DNA of 64,000 nt from WRGT01 sp964450405 (GTDB lineage Bacteria; Spirochaetota; UBA4802; UBA5550): positions 310,001-374,000 of the forward strand of contig CAYVCQ010000001.1 of NCBI GenBank assembly GCA_964450405.1, written 5' to 3'. A model generated the notes under the pieces. It was not told the DNA's origin, ran no database searches, and saw only the letters and a program-made list of their open reading frames with translations. Below, in pieces: positions 40,800 to 50,535 of the stretch. Each line of letters begins with the position of its first letter. The first letter of the stretch is position 1. Position numbers and translations under genes: made by a program.

Positions 40800-43010
40800 A
40801 TGTTCCCTAAAAAAAATAAACCTTTAAATAAATTTCATTCCTTCCTTTTATTTATTATAATTTTTTTCCCTTCACTCCAGGTTTATGCTGCTTCAGATTT
40901 ATTTATAAATGATAGTGATGACAAAATTTTCCTAGGAAACAGATGCGAAACTCTCGAAGATAAGAAGGGAAATCTTAATGTATATTCAATTATTTCCGGT
41001 GATCACGACAACAGATTTGTTCAGGTTAAGAGTTTAATTCCTAATTACGGTTTTACCAAATCCGCCTATTGGGTCAGATTTACACTTGTCAATAATTCAC
41101 TAAAACATATTTCAAAAAATCTGGAAATAGGATTTCCGCTTCTGGACAAAGTTCAGCTTTATATATTTTCACGAAAAAACAGCGGAGATGATCTTTTACA
41201 GCATGAAACAACAGGTAGAGATTTCTCTTTTAAAAACCGGGCAGTAGAACATAGAAATTTTGTTTTCCCGTTTACTATGCACCCGGAGGAAAAACTTACA
41301 TTTTTATTACGAATTGAAACCGATGACGGAATGATTTTCCCCATCACTATTTGGAATCCAGATCATTTTATCCGCAGTGTTCAGACTGAGCATTTTCTCT
41401 TCGGCATTTACTATGGAATCATTATGGTGATGATACTATATAATTTCTTTATTTTTATTTCCACTAGAGACAGAAACTACTTAATATACATTTTATACAT
41501 CACCTCATTTGGATTTTTTCAGCTTGCAATGAATGGGCTGGCGATTCAATATCTATGGCCGGATTCTCCCTGGTGGGGAATTCATGCTAATCCGTTCTTT
41601 ATAGGATTGAGTGCTCTCTTTGGATCTTTTTTCTCCATAAAATTTCTGAACATGCCGGTGAATATTCCACGAATCAATAGAGCTATGCAGTTCCTTATGG
41701 CAATGAGCATTCTTCTAATTGTATCTTCTCTGTTTGCTGATTATTCAATAACTATTCTTGCAGGACAGATTCTTCCTCTTGCAATGATTTTAATTGCAAT
41801 TCCAACGGCGATCTTATGCCTTAAGAAAGGCATAAGATCTGCAAGGTTTTATCTGATAGCATGGACGGCTTTTTTTATCGGTGTTATTTTATCAACTCTT
41901 CGCGTTATGGGTCTGCTGCCTCATAATTTTATTACAGAGTATGGAATGCAGCTCGGTTCAGGTCTGGAGATGATTCTTCTTTCTCTTGCACTTGCCGACA
42001 GAATTAATATTATGAAGAAAGAGAAGGATGATGCTCAGCAGCAGGTAATAAAATCGCAGCAGATTATGGTTGAAAGCCTGAATAAATCTAAAGAAGAGAT
42101 AAAAGAGGCTCACAGGTTTCTCAGCATCTCCGAAGAGAAATACCGTCTTTTAGTCGAAGGATCAAGCGACATCATATTTACTCTTGATGAAAATTTCAAC
42201 TTTATCACAGCGAATTACGCCATTGCAAATGAACTCAGATTAAATCCCGATACAATCGAGGGCCTGAACTTTCTTGAACTTATTTATAAAGATGAAAGAG
42301 AACAGCTTGATTCAGCGCTCCTTGTAAAAGAAATTCTAGACGAATTTATAAAGGAAAAAAAACCTGTAGTTTTTAAAACATCGTTTATTTCACCAATCAG
42401 CACCGAACCAAAAGAGATGCAGGTACAGCTTGAACATATTAACATATCCGGAAAGAACGAGATACTTGGCAAAGCATCAAACGTTCTCGACGACTCACTT
42501 CTCAAATACTTTGAGTCTGAAAAACAGAAATTTGCCATAGGAAATTATCTTATTACTGCGGATGAGATTACACACAGAATAACAAGAAACCTGAAAAAAT
42601 ATCTCGATCCAGGAAGTATAAAAATTATACAGATAGCACTTAGAGAGATTATTATAAATGCTATAGAGCATGGGAATCTCGGAGTTACCTTCCAGGATAA
42701 ATCAGAATCCATTTCAAAAGATAATTATTTTGAACTTATCCGTTCCAGGCAGCTGGAGGCAAACAATCTTGATAAAAAAGTATATATAGAATATTCAATC
42801 AATCCGGAAAGTGTAACTTATATTGTTTCAGATGATGGAGACGGCTTTAACTATGAGCAGTTTACAAGCACATCTCAAAAAGGGATTAATGATAATTTTC
42901 TTTCTCATGGAAGAGGAATTACAATAGCTTCGAGTGCATTTGACAAGGTAACTTACAATGAAAAAGGAAACCATGTTGTCCTTACAAAATATCTAAAAAA
43001 ATCTTTTTAG
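40800..43010 (+). CDS. 7TMR-DISM / PAS / RsbW-type ATPase sensor
   Basis: 736 aa. Signal peptide, then a periplasmic 7TMR-DISM sensing domain (YWVRFTLVNNS, about 35-185), seven transmembrane helices (about 200-400), a coiled coil (~405-445), a PAS domain (YRLLVEGSSDIIFTLDENF) and a C-terminal GHKL ATPase (LREIIINAIEHGN, DDGDGF, HGRGITIASSAFD). There is no HisKA dimer-phosphoacceptor helix; the ATPase resembles RsbW anti-sigma/serine kinases. Inferred to act by partner switching on an anti-sigma-antagonist protein. Ligand unknown. Confidence 0.85.
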   Translation: MFPKKNKPLNKFHSFLLFIIIFFPSLQVYAASDLFINDSDDKIFLGNRCETLEDKKGNLNVYSIISGDHDNRFVQVKSLIPNYGFTKSAYWVRFTLVNNSLKHISKNLEIGFPLLDKVQLYIFSRKNSGDDLLQHETTGRDFSFKNRAVEHRNFVFPFTMHPEEKLTFLLRIETDDGMIFPITIWNPDHFIRSVQTEHFLFGIYYGIIMVMILYNFFIFISTRDRNYLIYILYITSFGFFQLAMNGLAIQYLWPDSPWWGIHANPFFIGLSALFGSFFSIKFLNMPVNIPRINRAMQFLMAMSILLIVSSLFADYSITILAGQILPLAMILIAIPTAILCLKKGIRSARFYLIAWTAFFIGVILSTLRVMGLLPHNFITEYGMQLGSGLEMILLSLALADRINIMKKEKDDAQQQVIKSQQIMVESLNKSKEEIKEAHRFLSISEEKYRLLVEGSSDIIFTLDENFNFITANYAIANELRLNPDTIEGLNFLELIYKDEREQLDSALLVKEILDEFIKEKKPVVFKTSFISPISTEPKEMQVQLEHINISGKNEILGKASNVLDDSLLKYFESEKQKFAIGNYLITADEITHRITRNLKKYLDPGSIKIIQIALREIIINAIEHGNLGVTFQDKSESISKDNYFELIRSRQLEANNLDKKVYIEYSINPESVTYIVSDDGDGFNYEQFTSTSQKGINDNFLSHGRGITIASSAFDKVTYNEKGNHVVLTKYLKKSF

Positions 43011-43027
43011 ATAAAGCAAAAACCCGG

Positions 43028-43477
43028 TTAACCGAAAAAGACATTAGCCAGAAAATAAGCACCTGTGATCAGCGTAAACGGCATTGAAAGAATGAATATC
43101 GCCAGTTCACTCTTCTTTACTACATCCGGCCTATATACTTTTTTCCCGAAAAAACTAATATCATAATACTCCGGACTTTTCCCTCTTTTTATTACTCTTA
43201 TTGTTATGCGCGCTTTAACCATAAGCAGTGAGAAGAAAATAAGTCCCGACTCCAGAACCATCATTGTCTGCATTTTAAACTTTGTTACAACTTCAGGCGT
43301 GTGTGCCATTGTAGCCAGAATCACCAGCCCGAGACAGAATATTATAAAAGTTGTTATTTTGAATTTCTTAAAATAAACATCATTTTTATTCGTTATATAT
43401 AATCTTATATAACGAATATCTGCAAAGATTAATATCTGCAATATAATCAGAAGTGCAGGAAAAAATGCATCATTCAT
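43028..43477 (-). CDS. hypothetical membrane protein (149 aa)
   Basis: Four predicted hydrophobic helices (starting FFPALLIILQILIFADIRYI, FIIFCLGLVILAT, MVLESGLIFFSLLMV, LAIFILSMPFTLITGAYFLA) with basic loops between. No family recognised. It converges on the sensor gene with only 17 bases between stops. Confidence 0.65.
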   Translation of the reverse strand: MNDAFFPALLIILQILIFADIRYIRLYITNKNDVYFKKFKITTFIIFCLGLVILATMAHTPEVVTKFKMQTMMVLESGLIFFSLLMVKARITIRVIKRGKSPEYYDISFFGKKVYRPDVVKKSELAIFILSMPFTLITGAYFLANVFFG

Positions 43478-43894
43478 ATTTCACTTCTGCAGAAATTTAA
43501 CATTAAGATTAACTCTCTAAACTTTTTTTCAATTAATTCAATCAACACTTTTCTGACCATTTATATCCGGAATACAATTTATCCCGGAAATTTAATGTTT
43601 CTTTTTAATATTAATAGTATATATAAAAAATCAAGAAATTTAATTTTTAGAATCTAAAGGAGTCAATAAAGTATTGTTGAGTATAGCTGCATATGCAATT
43701 CACTCTGTCTGTTAAAAATAGAGAATTACAATATTCCGCAAATGTATAAATTTTAAAATTTGTTGGTTTTTTTATAATTTCATCTATCTTAAAAACTATG
43801 CGGTTCTTTCCTGAGACTGAATAACTAACAAGAACAAACCGTCATATTTTAAAATTTGATAAGAATTATTACTCTCAAAAATTGAGGTGAATGT
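43478..43894. other. divergent intergenic region
   Basis: About 420 AT-rich bases upstream of two divergent genes; a short TCCGGAATACAATTTATCCCGGA imperfect palindrome near 43566 is the only structure noted. Confidence 0.4.
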
Positions 43895-44761
43895 ATGCAA
43901 TGTAAAAACTGTTCCGGTAACGAATTCAAAAAGACCATGTCCGGAAATTTCAAGTGCAGCTACTGCAGCACGCTGTATTATGAAGAGACAGAAAAAAATG
44001 TTCTTACACAGCTCATAAAAAATAGAAGGATCACAATTCCTGCCGCTTCGATTGTGATCATTATAGTAATTACCTATATAACTTTCACTATTATCAGCAA
44101 CAGAAATAAAATTAATAACACGGGAAGTTCAAACAATTATACATTTGATAATAAAGAAAAACTTCCCGATCCGATGGGCGAGATTACCTCTGTAAGCCCT
44201 ATACCCGACTCGATTGGAAATGTCTACTTCCTGGCAATGTGCAGAAACAGCGGAAAGGTGGCAATCAACAGGCCAGAGATCACTATCAGATTGTTTTCAG
44301 CGAGTGATGAAAAGATAGCATCGGGAAAAGGATATGCATTTATAGACAGACTCAACCCGGGAGAAACAACTCCTGTGTATATTCTTGTTACAAATTGCCC
44401 GCAGTATAAAAAATATGAAATAGATTTTACACCCGCTTTACCATTTATAATTCCTCAAGGGGGAGTCTTCAGCAAAAGTTTTTCAGGCGAATTTTCCGAC
44501 GTCTCAATGATACAGACCGACTCATACAACAACCACAAAATCCGGGGCAAAATAAAGAATAGTTCCGGGTATGATGCAAAGTACGTTCAGGTGGCCGCAA
44601 TACTTTATGATAAAAATGACAAAGCAGTCGGATATGGTTCAACCTATATAAATGAAAAGACATTAAAGCCTGGAGGCTATGATTTCTTTGAAATATATTT
44701 AACCACAGTAACTGATAAACCTGAATACTATAAGTTATACTTTGACGGGAATGTAGATTAG
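43895..44761 (+). CDS. zinc-ribbon membrane protein with FxLYD-like repeats
   Basis: 288 aa. N-terminal zinc ribbon CKNC...CSYC (Cys3, Cys6, Cys24, Cys27 region), one transmembrane helix ~49-69 (IPAASIVIIIVITYITFTII), then two beta-rich repeats outside (RPEITIRLFSASDEKIASGKGYAF and KYVQVAAILYDKNDKAVGYG), each ending in a GYxF/YGST pattern, like FxLYD domains. Function unknown. GAGGTG precedes ATG 43895. Confidence 0.7.
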   Translation: MQCKNCSGNEFKKTMSGNFKCSYCSTLYYEETEKNVLTQLIKNRRITIPAASIVIIIVITYITFTIISNRNKINNTGSSNNYTFDNKEKLPDPMGEITSVSPIPDSIGNVYFLAMCRNSGKVAINRPEITIRLFSASDEKIASGKGYAFIDRLNPGETTPVYILVTNCPQYKKYEIDFTPALPFIIPQGGVFSKSFSGEFSDVSMIQTDSYNNHKIRGKIKNSSGYDAKYVQVAAILYDKNDKAVGYGSTYINEKTLKPGGYDFFEIYLTTVTDKPEYYKLYFDGNVD

Positions 44762-44814
44762 CACACATTGTCATTCCATTAAAAAAAGGAATCAACTCTT
44801 TCTAATGCAAACGA

Positions 44815-44834
44815 ATACCCGCAATCGCGGGTAT
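44815..44834. repeat. hairpin ATACCCGC / GCGGGTAT
   Basis: 8-bp perfect stem with AATC loop, between convergent genes (stops 44761 and 44915). It may help end transcription, though no T-run follows. Confidence 0.5.
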
Positions 44835-44914
44835 GAATGAGCTATTCGAAATAATTTTTTCCAAATAAAAAACTTCCAGTCAAAACGCAATAGAACAGAT
44901 TAAGTATAAAAAAA

Positions 44915-45118
44915 TTATTCTGCCGCTTCAGCATCATAACCTGCGTCATCAAAAAGTTTCACCAGATCAGAAACAGGCAACTCCGACTCAAGTGAAACTT
45001 TTTTTGACTGAAGATCTACATTGAGATTGTTAATTTTTCCTGATTCACTCATAGTCTTTTCTATTCTCATTTTGCAATGGTTACAGGACATATCCGGAAC
45101 ATTAAATGTGTGTTTCAT
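44915..45118 (-). CDS. copZ: copper chaperone (CopZ-like, HMA domain)
   Basis: 67 aa from ATG 45118. MSCNHCKMRIEKTM holds the CxxC copper site; the ferredoxin-like HMA fold spans the protein. It starts one base after the copA stop (TAAAATG) with GGAG six bases upstream. Delivers Cu(I) to CopA in known systems. The longer frame starts at TTG 45130. Confidence 0.9.
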   Translation of the reverse strand: MKHTFNVPDMSCNHCKMRIEKTMSESGKINNLNVDLQSKKVSLESELPVSDLVKLFDDAGYDAEAAE

Positions 45119-45119
45119 T

Positions 45120-47318
45120 TTATTCTCCAATTTTAATATTTTTTATGCTTATTGAATTAAGTATAACAGTAATCGAGCTGAAAATCATACAAATTTCTGC
45201 AATTGCAGGATGCATAACACCTAAGAATGCAGCAGGTATTGCGACCATATTGTAAAAGAAAGCCCAGAACAAATTCTGTCTTATCTTTCTAAAAGTAATT
45301 TTCGAAATCTTAATTGCCGCCGGAACAGAAGAAAGCCTCCCCCCTGTGATTATTATATCTGCACTTTCAATGGAAAGATCAGTACCAGTACCGAGTGCTA
45401 TCCCTATATCTGCTGCCTTAAGCGCTGCAGCATCATTAATTCCATCACCCACCATGCATACCTTCTCACCCTTGCGGATCTCATCCTGAACCGCATAGAG
45501 CTTCTGCTCGGGCCTCACACGGCTCATAACAGTGTCAATGCCGGTTTTAGCCGCAACAGCCCTAGCGGTTCTTTCACTGTCCCCTGTGAGCATAACAGGG
45601 AGTATTCCCAGACCTTTAATCATAGTTATAGCTGCCGCTGAATCGCTCTTAACCGGATCTGATACAGAGATATATCCCTGCAGAACTCCATTTCTTTTAT
45701 ATTCAACAACAGTCTCTCCGGCATCCATAAGGGAAAAATATTTTTCTGTATCCTGAGGTCTTTCAACGCTTACTGTTTCACCGTTCATAATACCGAAAGT
45801 ACCTTCACCAGCCTTCTCTGAAATTTCCGTAACACCGCTATTTGGCGAGATATTTTTTTCGATACAGAATTTCTTTATCGATTCGGCAATGGGGTGTATT
45901 GAAACACTTTCAAGTGCAAGTACCACACCGAGCGATTCATCATCAAGGGATGTTCCGGTCATTGCGGGTTTACCCTCTGTGATCGTACCGGTTTTGTCGA
46001 AGAATACAACTTTGATCTCCCCCGCTTTCTGAATCGCCTCACCATTTTTTATCAGGAGCCCGTTTTTCGCCGCAAGTCCGCTCCCTGCAATCAACGCCAT
46101 CGGTGTCGCAAGACCGAGCGCGCATGGACAGGCAATAACCAGCAGAGCAATAAAAATAAATACAGCTGTGGAGAGAGCCCCGGCATTAGGATTTATCCAG
46201 GGAATATAAACAGATAGTTTAAGAAGGATCCCCCTCATAAATTCATAGTTAAAATACCAGACAAGCCCGGCGACCGATGCAGTAATAAAAATTACCGGAA
46301 CAAAAACCCCGGTGACTCTATCTGCAAAAGCCTGAATTGGTACTGATGAGCCTTGCGCGTCTTCAACAAGCTTAATCATCCTCGCCATAAATGTATCATC
46401 ACCCGCACGGATAACCTCAACCTGCATAGAACCCTGCTCAAGAATAGTACCTCCGGTCACCTCATCTCCAATCTTCCGGAGAACCCTTTCCGGCTCGCCG
46501 GTAATCATCGATTCATCAACAAAACCGCTCCCGTCTCTAATAATTCCGTCAAGTGCAATACTCTCACCCGATCTTACAACCAATACTGCTCCAACTGGAA
46601 TGCTCTCCGCCGCGGCCTTCACGATTTCACCATTGAGGAGTATTGACGCCTCTTTAGGTCTCATGGCAAGAAGCGCCCTTATCTCACCTGAGGCGCTGTA
46701 CTTCAGACGTGATTCAATATAACGCCCTGTCAGGTGTATTGAAACAAGCATAACAGAGAGAGATCCGAAGGAACTGATATCAACTCCTAGAAGAAATAAC
46801 AACGATGTAACCCATGAGGCGAGTGCACCGGTTGCCACAAGCGTATCCATATTGGCATGCCCATGAATTGCCGCAATATATGCCCCTTTAAAAATGTACC
46901 TGCCCGGCCAGAAGAGCACCATGGCACCGGCGGCAAACTCCACAGCAGTTAACCAGTGAAGATGAAATCCGCTCATATGAACAATCATGGCGCCAGTGAG
47001 AGGAATCATAAAGATAAGTGAAACAATCATTCTCCATCTTGCCGATTTGAAATCTTTTGCCACCTTTTCAGCATCGGGAACATTTTGAACGCCCCTGTAA
47101 CCAGTGCTGTCTATTTTCTTCTTAATATCTTCAAATGAAATATCAGGATCTGTAATAACGTAGCCTTTTTCAGTACCGAGGTTAATAGATACAAAGTGCA
47201 CTCCATCCATCTTCTTTAGAGATCTTTCAACGATCCGTACACAGGACGCACATGTCATACCCTCGATTCCGAAGGTGAAACGTTTTTCATTATTCTCTGT
47301 ATTTTCAGTATTATTCAT
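45120..47318 (-). CDS. copA: copper-exporting P1B-type ATPase
   Basis: 732 aa. One N-terminal HMA domain (GMTCASC), eight-helix membrane region with the CPC ion site in VIACPCALGLATPMAL, phosphorylation DKTGTITEG, HP motif SIHPIAES, and hinge GDGINDAAALKAADIGIAL. Exports Cu(I) at the expense of ATP. Cotranscribed with copZ. The Shine-Dalgarno before ATG 47318 is weak. No copper-responsive regulator gene is adjacent. Confidence 0.95.
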   Translation of the reverse strand: MNNTENTENNEKRFTFGIEGMTCASCVRIVERSLKKMDGVHFVSINLGTEKGYVITDPDISFEDIKKKIDSTGYRGVQNVPDAEKVAKDFKSARWRMIVSLIFMIPLTGAMIVHMSGFHLHWLTAVEFAAGAMVLFWPGRYIFKGAYIAAIHGHANMDTLVATGALASWVTSLLFLLGVDISSFGSLSVMLVSIHLTGRYIESRLKYSASGEIRALLAMRPKEASILLNGEIVKAAAESIPVGAVLVVRSGESIALDGIIRDGSGFVDESMITGEPERVLRKIGDEVTGGTILEQGSMQVEVIRAGDDTFMARMIKLVEDAQGSSVPIQAFADRVTGVFVPVIFITASVAGLVWYFNYEFMRGILLKLSVYIPWINPNAGALSTAVFIFIALLVIACPCALGLATPMALIAGSGLAAKNGLLIKNGEAIQKAGEIKVVFFDKTGTITEGKPAMTGTSLDDESLGVVLALESVSIHPIAESIKKFCIEKNISPNSGVTEISEKAGEGTFGIMNGETVSVERPQDTEKYFSLMDAGETVVEYKRNGVLQGYISVSDPVKSDSAAAITMIKGLGILPVMLTGDSERTARAVAAKTGIDTVMSRVRPEQKLYAVQDEIRKGEKVCMVGDGINDAAALKAADIGIALGTGTDLSIESADIIITGGRLSSVPAAIKISKITFRKIRQNLFWAFFYNMVAIPAAFLGVMHPAIAEICMIFSSITVILNSISIKNIKIGE

Positions 47319-47446
47319 AATTTTAACCGGTTTATCTTCTTATATTTCTAAGAGACGCCTTAAAGTATTTTGTTACATGCTAAAATAGTAAAGTTCTTTT
47401 TGCAAGAAGAATTTTTTATATGAACTGTAAACAAGCTCATACAATT

Positions 47447-47560
47447 TTTTTGTCCGAACCTTGATTTTTTGGATTAAAGGATTTACCTGATCTAGTGAAA
47501 GATTACTTCCGCAAAATCATGAAAATCCCTGAATCATACGAATCAAGGTTCAGACAAAAA
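47447..47560. repeat. 114-bp palindromic element with 20-bp ends (GAACCTTGATT type)
   Basis: Ends TTTTTGTCCGAACCTTGATT (47447-47466) and 47541-47560 are reverse complements with one mismatch; the centre contains GGATTAAAGGATTTACC and AAATCATGAAAATC. Similar GTCTGAACCTTGATT palindromes are, as I recall, common between genes in Bacteroidetes and other phyla. No ORF inside. Confidence 0.7.
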
Positions 47561-47613
47561 GTTAGCAATACCACCAATAATTTATTATACTAAATACAGC
47601 GGAGGTAAACAAT

Positions 47614-47706
47614 ATGTTCTTCTTTCCGACGACTATAGTGATTCTGTTATTTCTGATCTTTGCGGTTTATATTGCGTGGAGTAAAAAGTGGAATACAAAG
47701 AAGTAA
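47614..47706 (+). CDS. 30-aa single-helix membrane peptide
   Basis: ATG 47614 to TAA 47706, with an excellent GGAGGT seven bases upstream. The product begins MFFFPTTIVILLFLIFAVY and continues IAWSKKWNTKK: one hydrophobic helix with a basic, inside-facing C-terminus. It is divergent from copA. Too short for family recognition; could modulate CopA or another membrane protein. Confidence 0.65.
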   Translation: MFFFPTTIVILLFLIFAVYIAWSKKWNTKK

Positions 47707-47743
47707 AAAAGTGAACAGTATTGAAGTATGCTTCTTGAACATT

Positions 47744-47904
47744 TGTCATTCCGGTTTTGCAGCTTCAATTCTTGGAGCAAACACGATGTTTGCCTGCCAG
47801 CATGTAACACGATGTTACAAAAAAGCTGGCCAAATACCGGAATCTCATGATTAAATCAGTCGCATGAGATACCGGCATTACGTTACACTTCAGCCGGTAT
47901 GACA
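47744..47904. repeat. nested palindrome cluster (TGTCATTCCGG type)
   Basis: Outer ends TGTCATTCCGG and CCGGTATGACA pair. Inside are GCAAACA-CGA-TGTTTGC, TGTAACA-CGA-TGTTACA and a CCGG-N2-TCTCATG...CATGAGA-N2-CCGG arm pair. Two inner hairpins share ACACGATGTT. It lies between the 30-aa gene and the typA stop. Confidence 0.7.
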
Positions 47905-47940
47905 GTGAGCAAACTTTTAGTTCAGCCCACCCATGTTATA

Positions 47941-49749
47941 TTATTCCCCTCTTTTACTGGTTCTTTTTCTATCCAGTTCTTTAAGGAGCTTCTTTCTCAT
48001 TCTGACTGAAACAGGTGTAATCTCAAGATATTCATCATCTGCAATATACTCAAGCGCCTGCTCTAAACTGAACTCTCTGTGAGGAATAAGTCTTACGGCA
48101 TCATCAGATCCGGACGCCCGCATGTTTGTCAGCGCCTTTTTCTTGCAGACGTTAACAACCATGTCACCTTCACGACTGTTCTCTCCGACAATCATACCTT
48201 CGTAAACGCTAACTCCGGCAGGAATAAAAAGCTCGCCTCTATCCTGAAGATTATCCAGTGCGAAAGGTACAGACTGACCCGGCTCCATTGCAAGAAGTAC
48301 CCCCTTCCCTCTTCCGGGAATCGGACCCTTGTAGAAATCGTATTCTGAAAAAGTCTGATTCAGTATACCAGTACCTCTTGTATCGGTAAGAAACTGTCCT
48401 CTGAAACCGATAAGTCCGCGTGATGGAACCTTAAACTCTACGCGGGTGTAACCGTCATCACCCTGTTTCATATTGGTCATCTCGCCCTTACGGACACCCA
48501 TCTTCTCAATTACAACACCGACAAATTCATCGGCAACGTCTATAACTGCAATTTCGATAGGCTCGGTTTTCTTGCCGCCAAGTTCTTTAAAGATAACCTC
48601 TGGCTTGGAAACCTGGAACTCGTATCCTTCACGTCTCATATTTTCTATAAGGATAGACATCTGAAGCTCGCCTCTACCCTTAACAATAAATTCATCACCG
48701 GTTTCCGATCTTTCAATATTGATACTTACATTAGACTGAATCTCGCGCTGAAGTCTCTCCCACAGATGTCTCGAGGTAACATACTTACCCTCCTGGCCCA
48801 TAAACGGCGAGTCGTTCTGCATAAATGTCATCGCAAGTGTCGGCTCATCAATCTCAACAGCCTTAAGGGCAACGGGAAAATCCTTGTCGGCCAGTGTAAC
48901 ACCAACGTCAATCCCGTCAATTCCCGCAACTGATACAATGTCTCCGGCATAGGCCTTCTTAATTTCAGTCCGCTTCAAACCTTCATATGCATATAATTTT
49001 GAAACCTTAGATAGTACATTTTCACCATTCTTCATAAGCATAACGGTGTCACCCGCAGCCATCTGTCCGTTGTGAATTTTTCCTGTTCCAATACGGCCAA
49101 GATAGTTATCATAATCTATAGCAGAAACAAGGAACTGGAATGGAAGGTCAATTTCTCCATCCGGCTCTTTAACATTTTTTATAATAGTTTCAAACAGAGG
49201 CTTAAGATCCTCGCTTGGATCATCAACCTCAAACTTGGCAATCCCCTGTTTTGCCGATGCATAAACAACAGGAAAGTCCAGCTGTTCGTTTGTAGCATTA
49301 AGATCTACAAAAAGATCAAATATCATATCAAGAACTTCGTGAGGTCTGCTGTTGGGTCTATCTATTTTATTTATAACAACAATCGGACTGAGTCCAAGCT
49401 CCAGTGATTTTTTCAAAACATATTTGGTCTGCGGCATTGGACCTTCGAATGCGTCAACAATAAGAAGAACGCAGTCAACCATCTTCATAATCCTCTGAAC
49501 CTCTCCGCCGAAGTCCGAGTGACCGGGGGTGTCAACAATGTTTATCTTGAAATCTTTATAATGAATTGAAGCGTTTTTGGAAAATATAGTAATTCCCCGC
49601 TCTTTTTCAAGATCGTTGGAATCCATAACGCGCTCTTCAATATGCTGGTTGCTCCTGAAGATACCGGACTGACGGAGCATACCGTCAACAAGAGTTGTCT
49701 TGCCATGGTCAACGTGAGCGATAATTGCAATATTCTTAATTTTTTTCAT
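47941..49749 (-). CDS. typA: translational GTPase TypA/BipA
   Basis: 602 aa, full length. G-domain motifs AHVDHGKTT, DTPGHSDFGGEV and NKIDRP; then EF-Tu-like and EF-G-like domains and the BipA C-terminal part (GRGKGVLLAMEPGQS, HREFSLEQALEYIADDEYLEITP). Binds the ribosome and supports subunit assembly and stress growth. Monocistronic. ATG 49749 is preceded by a weak AGGAACAGGTAG. Confidence 0.97.
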   Translation of the reverse strand: MKKIKNIAIIAHVDHGKTTLVDGMLRQSGIFRSNQHIEERVMDSNDLEKERGITIFSKNASIHYKDFKINIVDTPGHSDFGGEVQRIMKMVDCVLLIVDAFEGPMPQTKYVLKKSLELGLSPIVVINKIDRPNSRPHEVLDMIFDLFVDLNATNEQLDFPVVYASAKQGIAKFEVDDPSEDLKPLFETIIKNVKEPDGEIDLPFQFLVSAIDYDNYLGRIGTGKIHNGQMAAGDTVMLMKNGENVLSKVSKLYAYEGLKRTEIKKAYAGDIVSVAGIDGIDVGVTLADKDFPVALKAVEIDEPTLAMTFMQNDSPFMGQEGKYVTSRHLWERLQREIQSNVSINIERSETGDEFIVKGRGELQMSILIENMRREGYEFQVSKPEVIFKELGGKKTEPIEIAVIDVADEFVGVVIEKMGVRKGEMTNMKQGDDGYTRVEFKVPSRGLIGFRGQFLTDTRGTGILNQTFSEYDFYKGPIPGRGKGVLLAMEPGQSVPFALDNLQDRGELFIPAGVSVYEGMIVGENSREGDMVVNVCKKKALTNMRASGSDDAVRLIPHREFSLEQALEYIADDEYLEITPVSVRMRKKLLKELDRKRTSKRGE

Positions 49750-50133
49750 CTACCTGTTCCTGATGTTAAAGTATAATTTATCAGTAATTATAACTTAAAT
49801 GCGGCCTGCACTGCTGATAATCTTCTTTCATTTCCCAAAGGTTTTTAAGAGGAGATATACAGGATTTTTCTGCATTACGATCGTTTATAAGCGCAAATCA
49901 CTGAATTTCTATCACTTTTTATGATTTTTTTCAATATAATACTGAACCATAAAAACACCATATATGTACAAGCATTTTTTTTATTAATTTGAAGTAATTG
50001 GGCGATGAGCGTGTGATGTGACATAATCTGTTTATTGTATATAATGCGGGTTTTGCTTAATTATTTCTTCCCATGCCCTGTTATTTTATTTATCTGACGT
50101 CGGGCGTGCCCCTGCTGCAACTTTTTATGTTCC

Positions 50134-50189
50134 GGATAACGCGGGATGTAGAGACGCTTGCAATGCTGTCTCTACATCCCGCGTTATCC
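50134..50189. repeat. GTAGAGAC palindrome, copy 2, 22-bp perfect arms
   Basis: GGATAACGCGGGATGTAGAGAC (50134-50155) is the exact reverse complement of 50168-50189; loop GCTTGCAATGCT. Core matches copy 1 at 24773. Confidence 0.85.
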
Positions 50190-50506
50190 CCTTTGATCTG
50201 TATAACAATATTCCTTTTTATTGCATCAGGGTCAGGCTTTCCGCTCCAATCCCGCCCCGTCGAAACTGCACACCTGCAGCTCTAATCAAAATAACTCCGC
50301 AATAAAACTTTTTTGATCTCACAAAACTCCGGAGCGTGATTTCCACTGCAATCCTTCACGCGGTGTTTGAAACATATTATGTTTTAATAGCATTTTTTAA
50401 TTTCAATAAATTATAATTTCGTTTATCTATTACACTTAAGATTTTTAAAAAGTAACCTGAATAACCATCTTACTGTCGTTCGTTCAGGGACGATATTAAA
50501 TCTTGT

Positions 50507-50535
50507 TTGACATAATACTCTATAATTATTATTTT
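50507..50535 (+). promoter_or_regulatory. promoter of the toxin-antitoxin operon
   Basis: TTGACA (50507-50512), 17-base spacer, TATTTT (50530-50535); an alternative TATAAT lies within the spacer at 50521. About 30 bases upstream of the antitoxin ATG. Confidence 0.5.

Noticed and set aside
44762..47904. Possible CRISPR-like or tandem repeat array from several hairpins
   Set aside because: The palindromes differ from each other and are not regularly spaced; no cas genes.
50073..50285. 70-codon plus frame
   Set aside because: It spans the GTAGAGAC palindrome, has no Shine-Dalgarno and its product looks like translated repeat.
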